From Durusdinium trenchii (taxonomy: Eukaryota; Sar; Dinophyceae; Suessiales; Symbiodiniaceae), in the NCBI GenBank assembly GCA_963970005.1, contig CAXAMN010003692.1, positions 223,326-287,325 on the forward strand: 64,000 nt of DNA, read 5' to 3'. Of this stretch, positions 32,561-42,427 are shown piece after piece. Every line of letters starts with the position of its first letter. The first letter of the stretch is position 1. A program made the position numbers and the translations under genes. Below the pieces are notes generated by a model. It saw only the letters and a program-made list of their open reading frames with translations. It did not search any database and was not told the DNA's origin.

Positions 32561-33837
32561 ATGCCACCGGAAGGTGATTCAGCTGGCTCCAGTTCCTCCA
32601 CAGGAGGTTTGAGCAATCTCCCATGGAGCCAGGTTCCATCTTTCAAGCGTGGTGAGACGGACCTCACTGAATGGTCACGGAAAGTAGAGTTCCTGGCATC
32701 ACTATGGCCTCCAGAGCAACTACACCTGCTTGCCCCACGAGTTGCATTGCAATGTGAGGGATCAGCCTTTCAGAGAGTTGCCAGACTGGACCCAAAGAAG
32801 CTGCGTGTTGGAAACTTGGAGGGAGTGAAGGCCATCGTGGAGGCCCTTGAGGGATTTGGGGAAAATCCCGATTGGAGGACAAGTTTGAAAGGTTTGAGCG
32901 TGCAATCTACAGCACAGTCCAAAGAGCCGACGAGACCCATGAGAGCTATCTAGCTCGGCACGATCATCAATTCGAAGAGTTGCTGAGCATGAAGGTCGGC
33001 GTGGATGAGTTTCGTGCATACATCTTGCTTCGCAACTCAGCCCTGAGCTCAGAAGACAAGAAGAGACTGATTGTTGAATCGCAGGGTTCACTGGAGTACA
33101 GAGAGGTGGTATCCAATCTGAAGCTCCGGGGGAGTCGATTCTTCCATGAGGTCCACTCCAGCGGAAAGCAGAACAATCCAAGGACCAAAACCTATGAGGC
33201 CAATGCGTTCATTGCCCAAGAAGCTGATGGTCACGACCAAGCGCCCGACGAGCCCACCTACAATCTCGATGATTGGACCGAGGAAGAATGGATTGAGAGT
33301 CTTGCAAATGATGGTGACGAGGACGCCGCCATGATCATGGAGTATGAATCCACAATGTTGGATGCAGCGCAAGACAACGAAGATCTAGCATTGACACAAT
33401 CATCATACATGGATGCCCGTCGCCGCCTGTCAGAGCGCTTCAAAAGCCGTGGGTTCTGGCCAACAAGTCAGAACAAAGGCAAAGGAAAAGGGAAAGGGGG
33501 TGAAAAAGGAAAGCGACCCCCCTACTCCTCAAAGTTTTCTGGCAATAGAAAGAGCCTCCAGCAGAGGATCATGGAGAGCAGCTGCAGGATTTGTGGCCGA
33601 AAAGGCCATTGGAAGGCTGAATGCCTGCAACGGGGATCTCAGTCGGTCCCATCGACAGCTGTTGCTCCTACACTGGTGACAGTGAATGATGAGCAGGACG
33701 CGCTGCCACTGGAGTTCATGGATTTGCCAGAGCTGACCAAAGAGACGCTCAACACCACTCAAGAGAATACGAAACAAGTTTTGTGTGTTTGTGAATCAAG
33801 GGACACCGGTGTTCTGAGGTTTGTGGGAGACCAATGA
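32561..33837 (+). pseudogene. Gag of copia element 1
   Basis: Starts at the ATG at 32561 (MPPEGDSAGSSSSTGG) in frame 2. A one-base shift near 32870 moves it to frame 1 (EDKFERFERAIYSTVQRADE), which runs to the TGA at 33835-33837. It has a helical capsid-like middle (SYLARHDHQFEELL, FRAYILLRNSALSSEDKKRL), an acidic stretch (DDWTEEEWIESLAND), a basic KGKGKGKGGEKGK patch and the zinc knuckle CRICGRKGHWKAEC. It would form the capsid and bind element RNA. The gag of the element at 62912 is clearly related. The stop overlaps the pol start codon as AATGA. Confidence 0.85.
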
Positions 33838-34725
33838 ACACCGAGTGTGAGAATTTTGATGTCAGGACTAGCTTGCCAGAGAGTGCGTTTGCTAGCACCG
33901 CCCAATCACCTGAAGCCAAGTCGACGCATGACACCGAAGCCAGTGCATTCTCGAGCTTTTCAACTCGCGATGCCCTGGGAATCGTAGATGCAGGTGCTAC
34001 TAAGACCGTCATAGGAAGCGGTTATCTCCTAGCCGCACTAAGGCCAGAGGTTCGGAAGCAGGTCCAAAGGTGTCGTTGTTCAGTGGTTTTTCGGTTTGGG
34101 AATCAAGGGACACTTGAAAGCAAGCGTGCACTCGTTGTCCCAATCGGACCGCTGAAGCTCAAGATTGCCATAGTGCCAGGCCATACACCTTTCCTGCTGT
34201 CGAATACTCTGCTCCGAGCCATCGGAGCCACCGTAGATATAGCTGGTGAAGTGATCAAAAGCACTCTCTTGAAGCGCAATATTCCAATTCAGCTGAATGT
34301 CAAGGGTTTGTTTTTAGTTGATCTAAATGATCTGATCACACCCACCAGTCAAGATGCCGAAGCTGAACCTGCCGAGACCTTCGCCACTTTGAATTGCAAA
34401 AGCTTGCCAAGTGTCTCTGTCCAGAAGCCTGGACAAGTGCAGTCGGAAACCAAGACCATGATGAAACAGAACGTTCAGGTGAGGACAGGTCTTGTAACAA
34501 GCAGAATCCAACAGTTCGAAGCCGCCGTGCCCGAGTCAACAAAGACCCATACGAACACAAAGAAACCAAACGATCGTCCGAGTGTTCGCGGGGGTGAGAA
34601 AGTCTCATTCGAATCGGTTCCAGGGGGGGTCCAGCCCGGTGTCATCCGTTTTGGGTTCAAGACCGGATCTGTGCAATCACACACGTGTGATCATCCCATT
34701 CGGTCACCTGTGCCGCATCACTATC
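33834..34725 (+). CDS. Copia element 1 pol, N-terminal aspartic protease
   Basis: Pol opens at an ATG at 33834 that overlaps the gag stop (AATGA), so reinitiation after termination is possible. The protease motif is GIVDAGATKTVIGSGYL, followed by a flap-like VIPIGPLKLKIAIVPG-type region and LLSNTLLRAIGATVDIAG, the C-terminal turn of retropepsins. The active-site triplet is D-A-G instead of the usual D-S-G or D-T-G. The same frame stays open for 1207 codons to 37457, but between about 34660 and 35286 it looks like the shadow of the frame-1 ORF (Arg/Ser/Gly/Pro-rich). Confidence 0.75.
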
Positions 34726-35286
34726 ATGCCGACCTCCGAAGCAGCCGCTCTGAGTGCCCGCTTGGCACGTGTCATGGGGGAAGCAAAGAAGGAAGAAGCC
34801 CTCGATCAGCTCGAAGCCTTCAAGCTCCTATCACTGGACGAAATGGGCCAATCCAAGATCGATTTCGGATCAGCCCATCTCGGTCGGACCTACTCGGAGA
34901 TATGGGAAAAGGAGGGCAAGTATGTGAAGTGGTTCCAGGCAAGTTACCACTCGTCGAACAAGGTCAACCATCAGAAGTTCATCCACTACATCTCACTGAG
35001 GGTGACCTATGCCGAGCACCAACTGGGTCTGAACAGTCAAGACCTGCAGCCATCACCAAGTCAGAGGCCACTTCATCCGGCTCTCAAGAGCAAGGCCAAG
35101 GCCAAGCCGATTCAGGAAGTGAACCCGCAGGACTTGGCAGATCTTGCCGAGGACGAACCCTGGGAACCAGTTCAGGAGATCGAGATCCAGCCAGAGATCT
35201 ACACGGAGATGGCAGCCATGGACACCCGCCTTCAGACCATCGAAGGTGCGATGCAGGAGATCATTGCCCACCTCCGGGCTTCATGA
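34726..35286 (+). CDS. Alternative-frame ORF in copia pol, ExoX C-terminal-like module
   Basis: A 186-codon frame-1 ORF from the ATG at 34726. Residues about 1-40 are helical (SARLARVMGEAKKEEALDQL). Residues about 45-75 read KIDFGSAHLGRTYSEIWEKE then GKYVKWFQASYH, which matches the pattern of the small module at the C-terminus of ExoX-type exonucleases (FG..GxTYxE....YVxW). That module is common in dinoflagellate proteins. Next come a Lys/Ala-Pro linker (KSKAKAKPIQEVNPQDLADL), an acidic patch and a C-terminal amphipathic helix (MDTRLQTIEGAMQEIIAHLR). Its amino-acid make-up is much more protein-like than the overlapping pol frame. It may be expressed by frameshifting or as a separate accessory protein, or pol may change frame twice here. 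Confidence 0.6.
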   Translation: MPTSEAAALSARLARVMGEAKKEEALDQLEAFKLLSLDEMGQSKIDFGSAHLGRTYSEIWEKEGKYVKWFQASYHSSNKVNHQKFIHYISLRVTYAEHQLGLNSQDLQPSPSQRPLHPALKSKAKAKPIQEVNPQDLADLAEDEPWEPVQEIEIQPEIYTEMAAMDTRLQTIEGAMQEIIAHLRAS

Positions 35287-36880
35287 GCTCGTCATGGCTA
35301 GACTCCTTCGAGGAAGCTGATATACGTGTATCGTCCATGCGCCAAAAAGATGTCAGTCCAGGTAAGACTCACAGTCTGTCTCATAAATTCCACGCACTGG
35401 TTCAGCAAATCTCAAAGGAAGCCAGTCTAGCAAGGTGTGATCCAGTGATCTCGAACAGATGCAGCCGTCTACATTTGCTGGAAGTGTTTTGTCATGAGGC
35501 CAGTGAACTGACGAAGCAAGTCCAATTGCTGGGCGGCAGAGCCAACCGTTTTGGAAGGGCGCAGGGGGACCTCAAAACCAAGGAGGGGAGAAGTGTTCTG
35601 TTTCAAATGGTGTGGAAACAAAGACCCCGTCACATATGGTTCAGTCCCACCTGTGGACCATGGAGCGCATGGAACACGTTCAATGAAATGAGATCAATCC
35701 AATTGTGTGAACATGTTCAACGAGAGAGAGAGAGAGAGTCACACTTGTTCGAACTTGCACTAGGAGTAGTCTTGCTTCGCATGTCACGTCAGCTAGGAAA
35801 CCACATGCACTGGGAGCAGCCACGAAAATCCATCATGTTCAAGACCCCACTCCTGCAAGAGCTGTATTCATATACTCAGGAAGCCAATTTCGACGTGTGT
35901 CGCGTAGGCCAGTTGACATGTCCAGAAACGAACAAACTCATACAAAAGGAGATGGCTGTAAGAACGACATCGCAAGAGATGTATGCCTCGTTGCATGGCC
36001 GGGTGTGTCGTCGAGATCATGAGCACAGACCCATTGCCGGATCCGTGACAACGCCTCTCGGGAGAATCACCGTCAGTAGCTATACAGAGAACTATCCAAG
36101 AAAGTTTGCCAGACAAGTAGCTAAGGTGATGCTGAAAGTGAAACATGAGCCATGGGTTACTGCCCTTGTAACCAGAGGAATAGATCAACCGAGTGAGGAA
36201 AGTGCATCCAAGCGGATCCGTGTGAGTTCTCCCACGCAGAAGTCCCAAGGTGGGCGACTGCCACCAACACCCCTGGAGCAATTGTCGAACGAGTGCAAGC
36301 GCCGCCGCATTGACGGCAAGACGGCCGAATCGCAGAGTATGAACATGTCACCTCAGAGACAACTAGAAGAAATCATCAAGGACATCCAACCAATGTTGCC
36401 AAGAGTAGGGAAGACTTTGATCACAAACCACCAAATTTTGGAGAGGCTTCAAAACATGTTCCCCGAAAAAGAAATCAAGAAGGTTCAAGCATGTAAGGGA
36501 TCAGATCGAACATTGCCACCGCCAAGGGATTTGGTAAAGAATGAGGCCCCATATCGTCGTGCCATCATCGTAAGCCGAATAGGGGGGGTAATCCAAGTAG
36601 AAAAAGACTGGGAATACTGGCAAGACCTGTCTCATCGGCAGCAAGTCCGCCCAGCACATCCCGCAAGAGTCAATATCACAATGTATGCATGTTTGCCCCA
36701 ATCCAAGTCAGAAGCATCAGGTGATTCGACCGAACAGAATATGAGTCCCGAGGCAACGGGAACAAGCATCGAGCCGCAGGAGGCAACCGTCAGCCTGCCA
36801 AGTAGTGACCAAGCACCTGTCACAGAGCTGGATCCGGATCAGACCAAAGAGACAGGAGCGACTTCGAGTCAACTCCATAT
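35287..36880 (+). CDS. Cytosine-methyltransferase-like domain of copia element 1 pol
   Basis: Pol frame 3, starting near MSSSWLDSFEEADIRV. It contains SRLHLLEVFCHEASELTKQV (a degenerate SAM-binding motif I region), HIWFSPTCGPWSAWN (motif IV-like, Cys at 35652-35654, compare PPCQ..S) and MHWEQPRKSIMF (motif VI-like; C5 methyltransferases have EN[VP]). Later GSVTTPLGRITVSSYTENYP could belong to the target-recognition side. A (GA)n expansion at 35728-35740 inserts RERERE between the motifs. The region after about 36180 is a low-complexity linker. Retrotransposon-borne cytosine methyltransferases have been reported from dinoflagellates. Activity is uncertain because motif I is weak. Confidence 0.6.
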
Positions 36881-38285
36881 GCCGAGCTTTGACCATGGCC
36901 CAAAGTTCAAGACCATATCAGCCGAAGAAAAATCGTTCTTGCTGAAATTGCATCAGAACCTAGGACACCCTCATGGTCAAAAGCTGTGTTCAATGCTGCG
37001 TCAACAGGGGTACTCACCCCGATTGTGTCAAGCTGCCATGGACCTAAGTTGTTCCGTATGTCAGAATACTAAGGAACCTAAACATCAAAGACCTTCTACA
37101 ATCAAACGTGAGCTAGACTTCAACGACTGTATTGGGATAGATGGTGTTGTATACACGAATCTGGCAGGAACCAACTTCCACTTCTATCACATCATCGACT
37201 ATGGAACAAACTACCAGGTAGCATGTGCAAGCCCAGGTAAAAGCAGTGATGATGCAATAGACAAGGCGCTCAATGGATGGCTCCAATGGGCAGGGGCTCC
37301 GATTGAGATTCACACAGACTCAGGGACGGAATTCACATCCAAGGAATTTGTCACTTTTCTAGGCCAAAGCAATAGTTACCCCACCAGGTGCACACTGGCA
37401 AATCGGAAAAGTAGAAAGACATGGTGGAATCCTACAGGAAATGCTCAAGAAGTATGAACAGGAACATCCAATAACGTCATACACCAACCTGCAGACAGCA
37501 CTATCGCACTGCACTTCTGCCAAGAATGCACTGAGCCAGAAACAGGGATACTCCCCAGAAACTCTTGTTTTTGGAAAAGGGTCCAGAATTCCGGCATCAA
37601 TCTCATCGGACGAGCAATTGCCATCGCACCTCCTGGCAGACGATGACACCCAGGAAGGAATCAGATTTCGAGAAAAGCTGGCGTACCGCGAAGCTGCACG
37701 ACGAGCTTTTCACTGTGCAGACAACAGCTCTGCGTTGCGAAGAGCTGTTCTCCGGCGAAGCTGTCCTCACCGAGGATCCTACGACAGGGGAACTTGGGTG
37801 ATGCTATGGAGACAGACTCCAACCCAACGGGGGTGGTTTGGTCCAGCCAGAGTCATCCAACAAGAAGGTCCCCATTGTCTTTGGTGTAATCACGCAGGAA
37901 GCTTGGTAAAGATAGCCCCTGAACATGTTCGACCCGTAAGTGCCATGGAAGCCCAGCATATCCCCCGAGCTCTAAGTCCGATCGCAGGGATTGAAGGCGA
38001 AGATACACAAAATGCCAACATTCGTGAACAAGCACCCGCAACTCCACCAGAGAGCCAAGAAGATAGCAATATAACCCCACAACACGTAGGAACAGGAAAC
38101 ACATCGAATTCGTCAGAGGTCCAGCCAGATCAAGAGCCCTCGATTCCAGAGAGTCAAGTGTCTCCAGCGAGCCGACAAAGCATCGAATTGCCGAGTGACC
38201 CCGGCGGTCATCAGGATGCAGCAAGTGTGCCGGTCCCAAGCGAAGCATCCGATCTCAGTGATGAACTCGTATGTGACTCCCTATA
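36881..38285 (+). pseudogene. Integrase of copia element 1
   Basis: The zinc-binding pre-integrase part is KLHQNLGHPHGQKL...CSVCQ (H-H-C-C). The catalytic core shows GIDGVVYTN (first Asp) and IEIHTDSGTEFTSKEF (second Asp). The frame then breaks near 37365. In the next frame (the one open at 37441-38286) the missing part reads GKVERHGGILQEML, giving the catalytic Glu. After that come the usual LSQKQGYSPETLVFGK and a C-terminal RGTWVMLWRQ...GWFGPARVI...PEHVRPVS segment of the copia type. Integrase would insert the cDNA; the frameshift kills this copy. Confidence 0.85.
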
Positions 38286-39253
38286 GTGTAGAAGATCAGG
38301 TCAACTGGTGCCAAACCCAAATAGACTCAGAAGCCGTAGGATGGAAAGCTGAATTCCTGTTTCCCCAAGAAACAATGATGAAATGGGATGAAAACTCACC
38401 AGCAACAGATCTTATCATGATGACTACCACCACCAAGCGTGACCGAACAGAAGTAAAGATGCACCAATTATCCACCGAAGAACAAGCTCTCTTCCGTCAA
38501 GCAAAGGACAAGGAGATCACAAATTGGTTAAACACAGGGACGGTGAGTAAAATCTTTCGGGATCAGCTGTGTCCGGAACAGGTAATGCGTTGCCGCTGGA
38601 TATGCGTATGGAAACCCCTTGATGCTGACGACCTTCAATCCGGATCAACTGAGAACGTCAGACCAGGACCAAAGACCCATAAACCGAAAGCACGTCTAGT
38701 AGTCCTTGGATATCAAGATCCCCAGTTAGACAGCATACCCCGGGACTCGCCGACACTTGGAAAGCAATCCAAAATGCTCTTGTTGCAAGCAATATCATCC
38801 ATGGGATGGACTCTGAAGAGCTTCGATATCAAAGCTGCATTTTTGCAAGGCAAAACGCAGGAAGATCGAGTTCTAGGCCTGGAACCTGTTGAAGAACTTC
38901 GAAAGGCATTGAAACTTCAACCCAATCAAATCTGCAAACTCGAAAAATCAGCCTACGGTTTGATCGATGCTCCTTATTTGTGGCATAAGGAATTGGATCG
39001 GACCCTTCGTGCTTTGAACTTCGTTCCAGCACCCTTCGACCCATGCGCGTACGTACTATACAAACCAGGACAAAGCAAAATTTCGGGGGTCCTAGGAGTT
39101 CACGTTGACGATGGACTAGGTGGAGGAGATCAATACTTTGAAGAACAAATCTCAAAGCTAGAAGCCAAATTCCCATTTGGATCAAAGAAAGTAGGTCAAT
39201 TCACGTTCACTGGTGTTGAGATGAACCAACAGCAGACAAAAGTATCATCATGA
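38195..39253 (+). pseudogene. Reverse transcriptase of copia element 1
   Basis: Frame 2. Copia RT hallmarks: KARLVVLGYQDPQ, SFDIKAAFLQG (motif A Asp), EKSAYGLIDAPYLWHKELD (copia-specific block) and GVHVDDGLGGG (motif C, both Asp; HVDD where YVDD is usual). It stops at 39253, one base out of phase with the RNase H that follows. The region before 38300 overlaps the integrase C-terminus frame. Confidence 0.88.
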
Positions 39254-39999
39254 CTCAATCCAAGTATGTAAGCAAGATTGAGCCAATCCACATGAATGCA
39301 AGCAGACGAACATGTCTGGCGGATGAAGTGACCTCCGAAGAGAGACACTCGCTCCGTGCCAAGAGCCCAGAAAGTCACACAGGCATGATCATCTTGGCCA
39401 CCCATAGGGATATAAGTGAGAACTATCAATGCCCAGTCAGCCCGTTGTCCTGGGGTTGCCGCAAGATCCAGAAAGTAGATACGAGCACTTTGTCAGCCGA
39501 AACAACTTCGCTCCAAACAAGCTTAGACCAGCTATCCTGGATGAGACTCTATTGGGCATGGATCCAAAATCCCCAAGTCAATTGGAAACGACCACATGAG
39601 GTTTTTAAGAGTGAACCCAAACCAATCCAATCTACCACAGCCTTAGCCCAGTGTTTGCCACGATCAGTAGCTGTCACAGATTGCAAATCTTTGTATGATT
39701 TGGTTACCCGAACTGCTCAACCAAATTGCCAGGAATTCTGTACACAACTTCAAGCAAAGGCAATAAAAGATTTGCTATCCGAAGGCATTCAATTAAGATG
39801 GGTTCATACAGGAGCTCAGCTCGCTGATGCACTAACTAAGGTGATGCAAGGAACTTTCCTCCGATACACTTTGCAACGAGGCGTGTATCAACTAAATGAC
39901 GAACTGCAAGTGCTGAAAGAGCGAGCTGACAGCAGAACACGCCTTATGTGGCTTGAGTCCGGGATCCCTCTAATGGGAGACCAGCAGCAAGAAGGATGA
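39250..39999 (+). pseudogene. RNase H of copia element 1, joined to RT by a deletion
   Basis: Frame 1. MTQSKYVSKIEPI is the end of the RT thumb. The usual block that ends in a TRPD motif is missing, and the sequence passes directly from ERHSLRAKS to the RNase H region, so an internal deletion is likely. RNase H motifs: SWGCRKIQKVDTSTLSAET (Glu), VAVTDCKSLYDLV (Asp) and LRWVHTGAQLADALTK (terminal Asp). Ends at 39999, 45 bp before the 3' LTR. Confidence 0.82.
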
Positions 40000-40043
40000 T
40001 CGACGCACAACCAAAGAAAAAGATTGATAGAATTTTTGATGAG

Positions 40044-40304
40044 TGTGAATTTCGAACCTTTCGGTCACTGAGGAACCAGTCTTGACCCACTCAGGTGTGT
40101 TCACGTCCGAAGCCACGAGTGTGCGAGGCCGCAAAATTGGTGTAGGGTGGGTCACCCGTGACCTGAGCCATAGAAGCAGTGAGGACACTGCAGGGCGAGG
40201 CGCCCGACCGTTCGTACCAACCTTCAGGTGAGCTGTGAGTGGAAAACGCGCGCGGCTGTGCGAGGGGAGGAGGATCTTTTGTTGCTACCTTTGTGCCAAT
40301 CACA
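40044..40304 (+). repeat. 3' LTR, element 1
   Basis: Same length and ends as the 5' LTR. Differences seen: GGG/AAT after CCGCAA, one C/T in GGGCCAC, one A/G in ACGCAC, one T/C near the end. A purine-rich stretch (AACCAAAGAAAAAGA) lies about 20 bp upstream as a possible polypurine tract. Confidence 0.95.
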
Positions 40305-41041
40305 AATAATATATATATATATTTAGATTATACTATATATATATATATGCCTTTATTGCTTTTATCTCCAGCTATCCTGCTTTTAGCTTTACTGTTTTTC
40401 TATACTTTGGCTTTTCTGCAAGGACACAAGGAAGGAACATGGAACACTAATTAGCACGGACACAAGCCAGGAAGCAAGAGCGCATGAGTGAAGCGCCGGA
40501 GAGCAAAGGAATGGAAAAAAAAGGAAAGGACATGAACTACAGGAAGTACACCAAGGAAAGAAAGGAAAGGAAAGGAAAGGAAAGGAAGAGGGGAGGGGGG
40601 GGGGGGGGGGGGGGGGGAGGGGAGGGGAGGAAGGAAGGAAGGAAGCAGGAACAGGGAAGCAGAGAAGCAACCAAGTAACCAAGCAAGCAAGCGAGGACAT
40701 CCAAAGTGTAAATTCCAAAGGTTGAGCCGCCCAGACGTTTCGACAGCCAAGGCTCCTTAGGTCCGACGTGGGAAGATTTCTGGACCACATCAAAAGGTCG
40801 CCTGAGGCTTACTGAGCTTTCCTGATCTGTTGCGTCCTTCAAGTGCAAAGCAAACAGGGAGCATGAACTTATCAAGTTCTGAGGGATGCATTGTGATGCC
40901 AAGGTGTCGACAGTTCAACCAGGACTGAGACATGTCCATGTAAAAAATGTTGGCAGTGCGAAACCATACGCTAAGTGGCTTCTGATATTGGTCAGTGCAT
41001 CTTCCAAGTTTTGCCTTCAATTCTTGTTGTTTTGTGGTCAG
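40305..41041 (+). other. Non-coding DNA with (TA)n and G/A-rich simple repeats
   Basis: (TA)n at 40309-40345, AGGAA/GGAAA repeats at 40545-40592, a G-homopolymer block at about 40594-40620, and AAGGAAGGAAGG to 40645. The minus-strand frames here (134 and 121 codons) come from the Pro/Phe-rich complement of these repeats. Confidence 0.7.
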
Positions 41042-41218
41042 AAAGACAATCAGCCAAACACCCAGCTACGAGACTACATGACAGACCAGGTTCAGACCCA
41101 AGAGTGCAACCATGTCCAAAACCAGTGCGAGTCGAATCCAACTTATAACTCTGACCCTGAGGCCACCCCGTTTGTAGCACGCTTCAATGAGGCTTTGCAA
41201 GAGAGTGGAAAGCAGTAG
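41042..41218 (+). CDS. Candidate terminal exon, host gene
   Basis: After TTTTGTGGTCAG the frame reads KDNQPNTQLRDYMTDQVQTQ, then ECNHVQNQCESNPTYNSDPE and ATPFVARFNEALQESGKQ, with a stop at 41218. It is polar and protein-like, with no motif. A 181-codon frame follows at 41230-41775 but has lower-quality composition and I do not call it. Confidence 0.3.
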   Translation, partial: KDNQPNTQLRDYMTDQVQTQECNHVQNQCESNPTYNSDPEATPFVARFNEALQESGKQ

Positions 41219-42073
41219 TACATTTTGAAATGAATCCTACTTTAATGACATCTGCTGACACTGGCAGGATTACTTTGACTGTTCACAAGTTCGTTGTTTG
41301 GCCACATGCAGGTGACAGTGTTCCGCGGCCCTGCCGAAAAGGGCTATCCATTCCTCAAGGTCTAGGGCTTCCAATCTTTTATCAGGAATTTCACGCCCCT
41401 ACTGTGACGTTCATACTTTTGCTAGAGGAGACCATTCAAGTTACAGTCCTGCTGATGGCCATGCCACGACAAAGGGCCACTTTGCAGCAGGCCCACAGCA
41501 GGTTGGAAACGAGGGTTTCCGGTGTTCCAGTGTGCGCTGCCAGGTCCACTACCAGACCAAGCCTTCGGTCGACTGGTGAGCCACAAGATGTTGCACTTCA
41601 TACTTTGGTTGCTCATTGTACAACATCAACTTGTTTGCGCAATGAGACTTATGGCTACGCAAGCAATAATGCTGACATTCAATTGGCCGTGCCTCTGAAA
41701 ACTCATAGGTATGGGCATCTAAGCGAGTATCAGTGTGTAGTATCACGCAACTCGGCCAAATCACTTGTGTCGTGATATCCAGCCCTCCCTGGAGGATTGT
41801 ACACAAGCTTGTTTTCCATCACGCAAATGTTGCGAGTCTCTTCAACAATGTTGCCTTTCTTGTCCTTTCTTGATAGAACAATGATCACCAATATGAAAGC
41901 TCTCGACAAAGAACCCATGGTTCAAAGGCATCAATAGTCCAAAGCACCACTTGGAACAGACAAAGACAACACCTCATATTCTTCAGGAGTTCCAGTGCCA
42001 CCGTATTCAACATATAATATCAGTAATGTTCTTTTAATCTACTACTTGTATATTATTGTATATATATATATAT
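41219..42073 (+). other. Non-coding host DNA ending in (TA)n
   Basis: No supported gene. (TA)n at 42059-42073 directly precedes the 5' region of the tyrosine-recombinase element. Confidence 0.45.
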
Positions 42074-42427
42074 GCTTTCTATCCCTGTTCTGACAAGCAA
42101 GGACCGCTCAAGTCTCTTTCGGCTCGAGCCGCGGTGGATGTCCTTCGGGGCCGCGCTCGAGGTCCTTCGGGAGGTCCGTTGGCTGTGGCCTGTGCCTTCG
42201 ACTTGCACGGGCTTCAGCTTCGCATCCTTGGCCTTGGTAGCCATCCTTTGTTGCTGGCTTGGTTGCATCATAGGAGCCTGTGCAGCGCTGCTTCTTGTGT
42301 CTCAGCAGTGCCGTAAAGGCCTGGGGTGGGCTGCGGCAGGCTGCGCATCGCTGCTGGTGCAAACAGAGCCGGTTGGCGCTGGATTGGCGCTTCGGCGGCG
42401 TCTCGGGCAATACAGGTTGGACAGTGC

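Larger units (their letters stand above)
32116..40304 (+). mobile_element. Ty1/copia-type LTR retrotransposon, element 1
   Basis: An 8.19-kb element bounded by two 261-bp LTRs (TGTGA...TCACA) that differ at about six positions by my count (roughly 98% identical). That implies a fairly recent insertion. Order: LTR, primer-binding site, gag with zinc knuckle, protease, alternative-frame ORF, methyltransferase-like domain, integrase, RT, RNase H, LTR. Integrase before RT defines the copia order. Frameshifts at about 32870, 37370 and 39245 and a deletion between RT and RNase H make it non-autonomous. Flanks are (TA)n on both sides; the five bases next to each LTR (TTTAT and AATAA) do not form a target-site duplication. 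Confidence 0.95.

Noticed and set aside
34660..35286. Pol frame-3 protein sequence in this interval as a domain
   Set aside because: Arg/Ser/Gly/Pro-rich without structure; the frame-1 protein is the more credible coding sequence here.
40389..40902. Minus-strand frames of 121-134 codons with Pro/Phe/Leu runs
   Set aside because: Complement of GGAAA and poly-G simple repeats.
41230..41775. 181-codon plus-strand frame after the candidate exon
   Set aside because: No motif, no start context, and the upstream exon already ends in a stop; it may contain small exons but I cannot support any.
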